Part shown: positions 17,283 through 24,660 of the stretch, piece after piece | Layout of the letters: each line of letters begins with the position of its first letter | How positions within the stretch are numbered: the first letter of the stretch is position 1 | From: Thalassospira mesophila | GTDB taxonomy: Bacteria > Pseudomonadota > Alphaproteobacteria > Rhodospirillales > Thalassospiraceae | NCBI RefSeq assembly: GCF_002115755.1 | Contig: NZ_JFKA01000011.1 | Coordinates: 62,001-126,000 of the forward strand | DNA length: 64,000 nucleotides | Direction: 5' to 3' | Translations under genes and position numbers: made by a program | Notes under the pieces: model-generated | Databases searched by the model: none | The model's input: only the letters and a program-made list of their open reading frames with translations | What the model was told of the DNA's origin: nothing

Positions 17283-17566
17283 AAACGGGATTTATTCCCA
17301 TATGCGGTTCTCTGGCAAGTGATTATTTGGTCGCAGCCATTTTTTGAGATATCGCGGACGGCTTTAAAAGACGCGGTATTCGGTTGTTGCTGTTATGGGT
17401 AATGCCTGCCAAGTGGTTTTATTCATTAATAAAATATTAATCCAGATATAACGTCCCCTGCCCTTAGATTTGTTATATGAGTTAATAAAGAATGTTAGAG
17501 TTAAGTTAAGTTAGTTACGCAGGCGAGAGACTCCTTTTGCTTTTGGGGAGTCCGGGCTGGTCGTGC

Positions 17567-17685
17567 GTCCGCGATATACCGATCAAATGTCCGCGATGTA
17601 CCAAACAGAGCGTCCGCAATAACACGACCGTAAAGTATCGAAGCTTTGTCCGCGATGTACCGATCTTTGGTCCGTGATGTGCCGT
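17567..17685 (+). repeat. Iteron array downstream of rep (five copies)
   Basis: Copies start at 17567, 17589, 17612 (degenerate), 17648 and 17670, each close to GTCCGCGATRTACCGA. The spacings are 22, 23, 36 and 22 bases, i.e. about two helical turns, as expected for Rep-binding iterons. The last copy has GTCCGTGATGTGCCG. Confidence 0.85.
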
Positions 17686-17698
17686 TGAGTGGTAAAAG

Positions 17699-17707
17699 TT
17701 ATCCACA
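17699..17707 (+). promoter_or_regulatory. DnaA box
   Basis: Exact TTATCCACA consensus between the iteron array and the rep stop codon, expected to recruit host DnaA to the origin. Confidence 0.75.
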
Positions 17708-17714
17708 GAAGGGC

Positions 17715-18833
17715 TTACAGATCGAGGCTGCGATTGGAAACATAGCGCTCGCAGAACGCGATGAAGGCCTTTTCAGGGTCCTTGATGACCAGTTGGTTTC
17801 TTTGGCTTGAACCGGCCCATTCGCGCTCCAGATGGTCTATGTCCCACTCAGGGAAGCGCTCACGGGCATTATTAATGACGTGGATCGATAATGGTTTGGG
17901 CCGGAACCGCGCATCGCCGATTTCAAACAGTTTATCGGGGCTTTCTTCGGCTGGATTGGCCGCTGTTTCAATAACCTCGTCACTTCGCGGACGTATTGGC
18001 CGAACCTCCAGCATCCATTCTTTCGGGTTCCTGCTTTTGAAGGCGCTGTCAAAATCGGCGGATTTGCCCATTTTCAGGGTATAATCAGGGATATTGGCAT
18101 CGATAATGATTTTCCCCAGATCGGCACGGAACTTGCGCTCTTCGCGGTCTGATCCGCATTTTTCCTTAAGCGAGGGAATGCTGATCAACCAGCTGCGCTG
18201 CTGGCCACAATGTTTGCGGGCCAGTTCGTAAATCCGGCGTTCAAGACCTTTGGAAAGATCAAAATAACGCGGGCTGATGGTTAGCACGCGCCGGTCAATG
18301 ACAATGGCCTTGAACATCCATTCATTAAGCGTCACTTCGACCCCCGCCATCATGGAACGGCCGTTTTTGGTTTTGCGTTCGATGATGCGATAGCTTTCGA
18401 TCCAGCCAAAACCGGACCGGATTTTATCGTTCCCCGATTCAACGTTTGTCCGCACACGTGTACCGTCAAGTCGTTCCAGCATATCAAGAAACAGCGTATA
18501 GCCGCGCTTTGATGTCTGACGTTTGGTCGATCGTAAAAAGTCATGAGCGGCGAAGGTGATTTTGCGGTCGCTGACTTTTTCGCCGCGCTCCAGCTTTTCG
18601 TTGATGATCGAGCCCAGATACATCAACAAGTCCTTGTCATAGATATTCGCCATGCCCTTGGCACCCGGTTCGATCCGGATATCCACCCCGCCCCGGCTGT
18701 AATGAAACGGGGTGCGACGCGGCTGCTTGGTCAGGGAGAACCACGGGTGTTCCATCAGCATCCGGTCGTCTTTAAACGGCGCACCGTCGACCAGTTGATC
18801 GAGAAAAAGATCTACCTGTTGAGAACTCGCCAC
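17715..18833 (-). CDS. Replication initiator protein (RPA/RepA family)
   Basis: Initiator of 372 residues that would bind the surrounding iterons. The start is the GTG at 18831-18833, preceded by AAAGGGTTTACAG; a longer open frame upstream runs through the iterons themselves and looks non-coding. Recognisable parts are HPWFSLTKQPRRTPFHYSRG, then IRIEPGAKGMANIYDKDLLMYLGS, the winged-helix region KGLERRIYELARKHCGQQ and the SLKEKCGSDREERKFRADLG segment found in the plasmid replication initiator RPA family of alphaproteobacteria. Iterons lie on both sides and parAB is upstream, so this is the replicon's control locus. It supports a chromid or large plasmid origin for the window. Confidence 0.9.
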   Translation of the reverse strand: MASSQQVDLFLDQLVDGAPFKDDRMLMEHPWFSLTKQPRRTPFHYSRGGVDIRIEPGAKGMANIYDKDLLMYLGSIINEKLERGEKVSDRKITFAAHDFLRSTKRQTSKRGYTLFLDMLERLDGTRVRTNVESGNDKIRSGFGWIESYRIIERKTKNGRSMMAGVEVTLNEWMFKAIVIDRRVLTISPRYFDLSKGLERRIYELARKHCGQQRSWLISIPSLKEKCGSDREERKFRADLGKIIIDANIPDYTLKMGKSADFDSAFKSRNPKEWMLEVRPIRPRSDEVIETAANPAEESPDKLFEIGDARFRPKPLSIHVINNARERFPEWDIDHLEREWAGSSQRNQLVIKDPEKAFIAFCERYVSNRSLDL

Positions 18834-18854
18834 CTGTAAACCCTTTTTCCATTT

Positions 18855-18955
18855 GTCCGCGTTGTGACGAGTTTGGTCAAATGTGCCCGATATATCAATG
18901 CATTGATTCGCATTCGTCCGCGATGTGACGAGTAAAAACGTCCGCGATGTAACGA
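18855..18955 (+). repeat. Iterons immediately upstream of rep (three clear copies)
   Basis: GTCCGCGWTGTRACGA copies at 18855-18870, 18916-18931 and 18940-18955, with a possible degenerate one near 18883. They overlap the expected rep promoter, so Rep binding here would repress its own synthesis. Confidence 0.8.
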
Positions 18956-19077
18956 GAAATATCAGGGCTAGATGCTTGAATCTTCGGCATTTCACGGGCG
19001 CATTAACCCTAACCGTGTTCGGCGCATTTTTTTAAGGTCCCGTTTCGGGGCTTATCTGGTCGCACTTTATCGGTTTT

Positions 19078-19093
19078 GTCCGCGTTGTGACGA
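19078..19093 (+). repeat. Single iteron upstream of rep
   Basis: GTCCGCGTTGTGACGA, same orientation as the rep-proximal copies and identical to the one at 18855-18870. Confidence 0.8.
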
Positions 19094-19214
19094 GGTGTGG
19101 AGCCCCGGTTTCGGGCGGAGGAATAAGGCGGTTTTATCAAGCCATTGTTTTGGAACGATATTTACAGTTAAACCGATGCTTTAAAAAGTGTTTCCAAAAG
19201 ATTAATGCCCATTT

Positions 19215-19263
19215 GTCCGCGATATAACGAATCGTTTCAGCGCCGAATCGTTACATCGCGGAC
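19215..19263. repeat. Inverted iteron pair
   Basis: GTCCGCGATATAACGA at 19215-19230 faces its inverted counterpart TCGTTACATCGCGGAC at 19248-19263. With flanking ATCG the arms extend to about 20 bp with two mismatches. It lies in the 753-bp gap between rep and parB, the remainder of which (19264-19490) shows no gene. Confidence 0.8.
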
Positions 19264-19498
19264 ATTTCAGGATGTCCCTGCCCCACTTGCCGGGCATGTT
19301 TTTGCAAAGAATGACCCGATCTGGCGATATTAGACCGCGTTTGGGCGGCAAAACAGTCCGTGAAATGCCGAATGGTTAACCGGAATGGGTGATCAAGCCT
19401 GGTTACCGGTCCGCCTTTTAATAAGGCAAACGCTTAGGGCCGTGTTGTTGTTGAAATACGGCGCTTTGGACCCGGAGGCATGGTGCGGGATGATGACA

Positions 19499-19534
19499 AA
19501 AAACGGCAGATTCCCTTGGAAATCTGCCGTTTTT
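19499..19534 (-). terminator. Terminator of the parAB operon
   Basis: A perfect 14-bp stem (19499-19512 with 19521-19534), A/T-ended on both sides, with an 8-base loop. It lies about 50 bases beyond the parB stop on the minus strand and can act in both directions. Confidence 0.8.
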
Positions 19535-19566
19535 CGAAAACATGCCTGTCTGGATGGCCAAGATTT

Positions 19567-19582
19567 GTCCGCGATGTTACGA
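19567..19582 (+). repeat. Iteron between par terminator and parB
   Basis: GTCCGCGATGTTACGA, ending 4 bases before the parB stop codon at 19587. Confidence 0.75.
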
Positions 19583-19586
19583 ACTA

Positions 19587-20072
19587 TTAATCTTCTTCCA
19601 TGACCTTGCGTTGAAGTTCGATTCGATCATCAAAATTGGTATCGAGATCGCGGCAAAAGCGGATCAGCGCTTCGCGCATGAAATCGGCCCGGGTATATTC
19701 CTCGCCTTCTGGCAGCGGGTCGTTTTTTTGCAAGTTTGCTTTGCGTTTGCGTACCAGCATGCGGATCACGTGATCCACAGCCTCGTCGACTTTGGTCTCA
19801 ATTCGCAGCAATCCAATATATTCTTTGCCAGAGTGCACATCGCGGACATTTTGCGTCGCCGGTGCGACGGGCGCGGTTTGGCTATTTGTCGGCGCTATCT
19901 CGGGCGTATCGCCTGTCAGACCGGGTTCTTCTGCTCCGTGAGACCGGGCATCGGCGATATCGTCCTCGGTTTCGTCGGGGCTCCAGATTTCAGCAAGGTC
20001 TTCCGGGCGTGGCGGAACCTTTTTGACCCGTTCACGACGACCCAGACGGGCAAAATTTGGTTTGGTTGCCAT
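19587..20072 (-). CDS. parB: ParB-like small centromere-binding protein (partner of ParA)
   Basis: Protein of 161 residues whose ATG overlaps the parA stop by one base (TAATG). The N-terminus is basic (MATKPNFARLGRRERVKKVP), the middle is an acidic, Pro/Ala-rich linker, and the C-terminal half has a helical region YTRADFMREALIRFCRDLD that resembles ribbon-helix-helix or short DNA-binding partners of ParA. It is not a full ParB/Noc-type CTPase. The name is given from position and size; the DNA-binding role is inferred. An iteron-like sequence lies inside this gene at 19834-19847. Confidence 0.6.
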   Translation of the reverse strand: MATKPNFARLGRRERVKKVPPRPEDLAEIWSPDETEDDIADARSHGAEEPGLTGDTPEIAPTNSQTAPVAPATQNVRDVHSGKEYIGLLRIETKVDEAVDHVIRMLVRKRKANLQKNDPLPEGEEYTRADFMREALIRFCRDLDTNFDDRIELQRKVMEED

Positions 20073-20947
20073 TACGCTTCCTCCTTGCTCAGACGTGTCA
20101 GCAATTCTTGTAGAAAACTATACATTTCGTCGGCTGCATTGCCGCGCTGATACCGGGTTATGGGCATGCCAACGGTTTGTGCTTCCTGAAACGCCACGCG
20201 TTTTCCCAGTCTGGTTTCGAATATTTTATCGCGAATACCGAAATAGAACTCGTCGGGGTCTGCCCCCTCGCCGCGCATCAGCTCGACATAATCTTTTTTG
20301 ATTTTGGAGCTGTTATCGACGTCATTAAGGATTACGCCCAGCAGGTTGAGGCCCGGATTATATTTGCGTTTGAACCGGGTAATAGTTTTGACGACATTTT
20401 TAATCGCATCGGACGAATATTCATCGGCATTTGCAGGAGACAGCACATAATCGGCCGCCATCGCCGCAGCGGTAACGTGGTTTCCCGGTGTTGGTGGGCA
20501 GTCAATGATCATGACATCAAACTCGGTTTGGCGGGCCAGATATTCATCAAGTTCGAGCAACAGATCGTGTTGAATACCCATCAGGGCAACAAGATTGGTA
20601 TTGCCAGTATTTAGCGAAAGGTTATCGCTTACCGGCACCGGCTTAACCCGTTCATTTGCATTGGAAAAAATTGTCATCGAGTTGGCGCGGTCGATATCGA
20701 CGTCGCTGAAAACGCGGTCATGTTGCAACTCGCCATAGCGCAAGGTGGTTTTGGTCAGGTTTCCTTGTGGATCAAGGTCAACGGCCAAAACTTTCAATCC
20801 GGCTTCTGCAAGATGCACGCAAATCTGAAAAGTTAACGTGGTTTTGCCCACGCCGCCCTTTTCATTCAGGGTGGCGACCACCATCGGCCCTTTTGCCCGC
20901 ACTTTTTCGATCAGATCTGACGGCAAATCGTAATTATAGCGTGCCAT
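20072..20947 (-). CDS. parA: ParA family partition ATPase
   Basis: Protein of 291 residues. Deviant Walker A EKGGVGKTT lies at about residues 29-37, then VLAVDLDPQGNLTKTTL, and Walker B/switch DVMIIDCPPTPGNHVTAAAM. It is a cytosolic ATPase that moves replicon copies along the nucleoid through its partner encoded downstream. The ATG at 20947 follows AAGGAACTTCAT. A 15-bp perfect palindrome at 20983-20997 sits 36 bases upstream and is the likely autoregulatory operator. The order parA-parB-rep on one strand matches low-copy replicons of alphaproteobacteria. Confidence 0.92.
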   Translation of the reverse strand: MARYNYDLPSDLIEKVRAKGPMVVATLNEKGGVGKTTLTFQICVHLAEAGLKVLAVDLDPQGNLTKTTLRYGELQHDRVFSDVDIDRANSMTIFSNANERVKPVPVSDNLSLNTGNTNLVALMGIQHDLLLELDEYLARQTEFDVMIIDCPPTPGNHVTAAAMAADYVLSPANADEYSSDAIKNVVKTITRFKRKYNPGLNLLGVILNDVDNSSKIKKDYVELMRGEGADPDEFYFGIRDKIFETRLGKRVAFQEAQTVGMPITRYQRGNAADEMYSFLQELLTRLSKEEA

Positions 20948-20982
20948 ATGAAGTTCCTTGATCCCGGTTGCGTCGTGAGGTC

Positions 20983-20997
20983 CTGGTTATTAACCAG
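20983..20997. promoter_or_regulatory. Palindromic operator upstream of parA
   Basis: Perfect dyad CTGGTTATTAACCAG, 36 bases before the parA start; placement fits autoregulation by ParA or its partner. Confidence 0.55.
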
Positions 20998-20999
20998 AT

Positions 21000-21830
21000 T
21001 ACGGATATCGACTTTTCAAAGTGCGAAGATCGGCCATCGATATGCGTAATCCGGAAACCGGCTTTCGGCTGTCGTGTCATGACTGTCCGGAACCCGATAT
21101 ACGGTTGTTGATGAAACGGAGCCCGAACGTCGTTTATTCGCGTGTCTCCTGTGCGGTCATCGAAAGAACGTATCACGTTATTCGGTCTAACGCGTTTTAC
21201 ATAACCGAAACCCGCAATTCGATTTAGAACTTTACGATCACCAATTCCTGCGTTTGCGGTTTCCGGAAATCGGGAATTGCACATCTGTGTTCCGTTTATC
21301 GTCTTCACGATATCGCAGTAAACGGGTAACGATCTCCGCTTTTCGGTTTGTCGTTAAACGAACAACGCTTAACTTGTTTCCGATATCCGCTCAACGATCC
21401 TACGCACTGCGATAATCAAATATCGATTATTCGGTAACCGTATCACGGTGACGCACATTTCGCAAACCCAATTTCCGATTTCTGTTTCTCGTGTTTGCGT
21501 AATTCGATTAACGGTTATACGTAAATTACATAATCAATATCCGTAAACCGTTAATTTGTTTAACGTCTAGTCGTTATACGATCACCGATCACCGATCACC
21601 GATTAGCGATTAGCGATTAGCTTGTTTACGATATCCGATGTCCGATATTCGATCACCATATATCGGGTGAGCGGTGACCGATTAGTGAGCAGGCGGTTTT
21701 CGGGTAGCGTTTATCCGATTTCTGACTAAGCGATATACGGTCACAGAGTAGACGTCTATCGCGCATACGGCAGTCGACATACGGTTATCGATTTACGTTT
21801 ACGATTACACAACTAATTGAAAATAAATAA
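21000..21830. repeat. CG-word-rich degenerate repeat tract, centromere candidate
   Basis: Roughly 830 bp with no convincing gene, AT-rich overall yet packed with CG-containing words such as CGATATACGGTT, CGTTATTCGG, TAACGGTTATACG and CATACGGTTATCG in both orientations. Six tandem heptamers (three CGATCAC, three CGATTAG) fill 21579-21620. Position next to parAB suggests a partition (parC-like) site or heterochromatin-like binding array; this is inference. The short open frames crossing it look like chance. Confidence 0.5.
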
Positions 21831-21842
21831 TTTTGTTGTGTA
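21806..21842. promoter_or_regulatory. AT-rich dyad at the edge of the repeat tract
   Basis: TACACAAC (21806-21813) and GTTGTGTA (21835-21842) flank 21 A/T-rich bases. Could be a protein-binding or melting site. The following 21843-22266 contains no recognisable gene. Confidence 0.35.
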
Positions 21843-22266
21843 GATATTTTGGTATGTACGCACAATCTCGTTGCGTTCGGCGAAAGAGTGCCTGTTCTGT
21901 AGGCTTGATGCGCCCGGTTTCCTACATGATCTTACCATCCGGGATCACATGTTCGTTGTCCTGTTTGTATCGTGAACGCGCAAACGATGCATGAGGCGAG
22001 GGGCGTGAGAGGCAGCGCAGGGGGGGCAGGGTGGATGTAATATTCCCGGCTGGGGCCTACAAGCAGATTTGGTCCCGCACGTATTTTACGTTTCGCTATA
22101 ATATAGGTCATAGCTCGGGTTCAGCTATCCATTTAACAAGCGGGATACCTGACCAAAGTGTGATGTCTCCGCAAGCAGATGCGCGGCAATGTCATCGCGA
22201 CATCTCCGTGATATGATAGTGTTGTTGTGCGGGTTTTTGCGGTTGGGATTAAGCCGGGTGATGCTG

Positions 22267-23550
22267 TTAAATTTGCAGCAAGACATCGAGAAAATAATGC
22301 CCTCCCATGCGGCCACGCGGTCCGCGTGTTATAATGCCAGCCTTTAACAGCCTTTTGATCTGATAGTGGGCAGCTTGCGGCGTGATGTTGCATTCGGAAA
22401 TAATGTCGCTCACACAAATACTGCCACACTGAAACAGCTTTTTGTTAATGCGCACAAGGCTGGACCCGCGGCCCTCGTTCGCCAGCAGAGCCGCATGATC
22501 CCAAGCCTGTTTCATTTGCCGATCGATATGATCCAGTTTTTCAAGCGCGTCCGCTATTATCGCAACCGTAAATTTGCGGGCCATCCGTGCCGGTGTTTTG
22601 CGCTGTAGCAATTCGGCAATTTTTGGCAGGCGTAGAGTAAGGGCTGCCCCGGCAATAACGGGCACATGAACGCCTTGGCAAAAATGCGCAATTAAATCGG
22701 CGATCATGATTCTTGCAATCCGGTTCCAATAGGCTGTTTGCGGATCATCCATTTCAATATGGATGTTTTGTTGTGTTGTTGTGACAGCAAGATCAAGGCT
22801 GCCCTGATGTGACCGGTTCAATATATCGAGCACTATATATAAGGCATCGGCAGCCCCGATCAGGCCTGCATTTTGGGGAATTTCCGAAATGCGGTTATAC
22901 AGCCTTTCAATTGAACTGTCAGGGACCGGGCAGGGGACTTGCCGGTCGGCGACGATTTTGCGCCATTCCGATATTTGATCAGGTTCTAGCCAGTTTCGCG
23001 ACCGGATGCTTGACCGTGTTGCTATTTGTGTGATGCGTGCGGAGGTTAGGGACCGGTGGGGTGAGCTATAACAGCTTTGCAATGTCTCAAAAACGTCAGT
23101 AGCCCCGCCGAGATTTTCGAAATGAGCTGATGTTTCACCGCCATGAGCCGAAAATTGCAATAAACGTCGCGGCGTTGCGCCGCGTCCTTCCGCCGTTACC
23201 GCTTCACATGCATCAACGAGTGAGGATGCCAGGGCCGCATGTGCGTGTCGTTCCGGATCGCGCAATCGTTCATCTAATTGGCCAAGCAACCGTTCGCCAT
23301 CAAGTGCCGTTCTGACATAATCCGGGTCATCATTAATTTCCGCCGCGGCGGCCGGGGGTGTTTCAGCCTCTATCTGGCGATATAACTGTTCGGTTTCTCG
23401 CGCAATCTTTTGCCGGTCTCCGGCAAGGTCCTGGCGGAGCTTGTTTAACGCCAATTCGAATGCATTCTGTCCCAAATCAATTTTCCTTTTCCAATCTCCA
23501 TTTACTTGTGAATACCGAACATTAACATACCATTTTAAAATTAACTGCAT
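22267..23550 (-). CDS. Hypothetical protein with C-terminal winged helix-turn-helix
   Basis: Unrecognised protein of up to 427 residues. The N-terminal 60-90 residues are charged and coiled-coil-like (LNKLRQDLAGDRQKIARETEQLYRQ); the middle is mostly helical. The C-terminal region shows a clear winged helix, SDIISECNITPQAAHYQIKR, then LLKAGIITRGPRGRMGGHYF (about 385-425). The overall plan, a helical body with a terminal HTH, loosely recalls plasmid-borne DUF1612-type proteins, but I would not assign it. The start at 23550 has no ribosome site; a TTG about 27 codons inside, preceded by AAAAGGA, is an alternative. Position beside parAB suggests a replicon maintenance or DNA-binding role. Confidence 0.6.
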   Translation of the reverse strand: MQLILKWYVNVRYSQVNGDWKRKIDLGQNAFELALNKLRQDLAGDRQKIARETEQLYRQIEAETPPAAAAEINDDPDYVRTALDGERLLGQLDERLRDPERHAHAALASSLVDACEAVTAEGRGATPRRLLQFSAHGGETSAHFENLGGATDVFETLQSCYSSPHRSLTSARITQIATRSSIRSRNWLEPDQISEWRKIVADRQVPCPVPDSSIERLYNRISEIPQNAGLIGAADALYIVLDILNRSHQGSLDLAVTTTQQNIHIEMDDPQTAYWNRIARIMIADLIAHFCQGVHVPVIAGAALTLRLPKIAELLQRKTPARMARKFTVAIIADALEKLDHIDRQMKQAWDHAALLANEGRGSSLVRINKKLFQCGSICVSDIISECNITPQAAHYQIKRLLKAGIITRGPRGRMGGHYFLDVLLQI

Positions 23551-24475
23551 CTTTAATTTGATGTAGTCCGGTAATGAATATCTGCGGAGCTTTTGGGACG
23601 GCTGTCAACCCCGGCTTGTCCGAGGCAAGCGTTGGGTCGAGGGCGTATAAATGGCCACGTTTACGGCGTGCAGGTCCATCTATGTCGGTCGTTGCACTGC
23701 AACTTAGCTTCTTTTTGTCGTCGGAAACTGGTGTCGCCTGTGTTTCCCGCAGCAAAGCGAGTAGCCATATAATTCGACCATGCGATTTGATCAAAACTGC
23801 CTGTCGCAACTTGCCATTCAGCCGTGCAATGACAAGGTAGCCGCGCAATATAACTGGTTTGATGACGATTGCCTGATGCAGGTCGGACCTCACCTCGATC
23901 AAACAGTCGGGGTTTGCGTTGCCATAAGACCGTTTTCCCCAAACCCCCGTGTCGGGGACCAATATGATCGCCCAGATCCCACGTCGGCGTTTTTGAACGT
24001 GCCTTTGCAGGGCATGCATTTCTGTCCAAATTATAGTTGTAACATGACCGCGGAAAATTGTGTCGGCGGTGAACGGCTGCCGTTTGGAAAAGACCTGATA
24101 GCAGTCGTCATTTTTAATCGATTCGCGTGGCAAAAAATTCGGTTTGGGGTGTTTATCGGTTTTGTGGTGACGTTTTGGCGGGTGGGAACAAATTTATTTT
24201 ACCTGAATTTCAGGTGGCGGTGTCGTCGTGTGTTTTCGGCAGCATAGCGGCAAGATTATCATATTTCCATCGCATGTCCTTATTGTTGCGTATATCCAGA
24301 ATGACCGGAGACCTAACCCAAGGTACTGTAATGCTATACTCTTAGATCGGGTTTTTGATGCTGTTTCATTAACAGGATTAATTCAAAATTTCCTTAAATT
24401 TCGAACCTTCCGCCGCTTCACCCGTCAGTACAAATTTCGGGCGAATATTTATCTGCCTCCGCACGCAAAAAAAAA
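23551..24475. other. Stretch without a convincing gene
   Basis: About 0.9 kb between the winged-helix gene and the TPS promoter. Overlapping open frames occur on both strands (longest about 203 codons, minus strand, 23522-24133), but none shows a recognisable domain, ribosome site or normal composition, and they contradict one another. It may be decayed DNA. Confidence 0.45.
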
Positions 24476-24505
24476 TTGCACTGCTATTTGTGAGCCGCTT
24501 ATAAA
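24476..24505 (+). promoter_or_regulatory. Candidate sigma-70 promoter for the TPS operon
   Basis: TTGCAC (24476-24481) and TATAAA (24500-24505) are spaced by 18 bases, about 155 bases before the tpsB start. The match is good but unproven. Confidence 0.45.
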
Positions 24506-24660
24506 TATAACAGACCTATCTGATGGTATGTAATGGTATCGGGCTGGTCTCGCCAAAATGGATAGGTGTTCGACTGTTCGCCCTTTCGGTTTTGGCGGGG
24601 GTCAACTGACCAAATGTTCAGCAATGCTGTTCAAATAAATTGGGTTCTTGGGGGAATCGC

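Larger units (their letters stand above)
17346..17710. other. Putative replication origin (oriV)
   Basis: Between the XRE regulator and the rep stop codon lie, in order: an inverted iteron-like sequence (17346-17359), a strongly AT-rich stretch (17401-17520, including a TTAAGTTAAGTTAGTTA repeat), five direct iterons (17567-17685), and a perfect DnaA box TTATCCACA at 17699-17707. AT-rich DNA, iterons and a DnaA box next to the initiator gene is the classic arrangement of an iteron-controlled origin. Confidence 0.75.

Noticed and set aside
18834-18995. N-terminal extension of rep up to 18995
   Set aside because: It runs straight through iterons and the likely promoter; the GTG at 18833 has a good ribosome site.
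21579-21620. Six short tandem repeats considered as a CRISPR array
   Set aside because: The units are 7 bp with no spacers and no cas genes nearby; treated as part of the CG-word tract.
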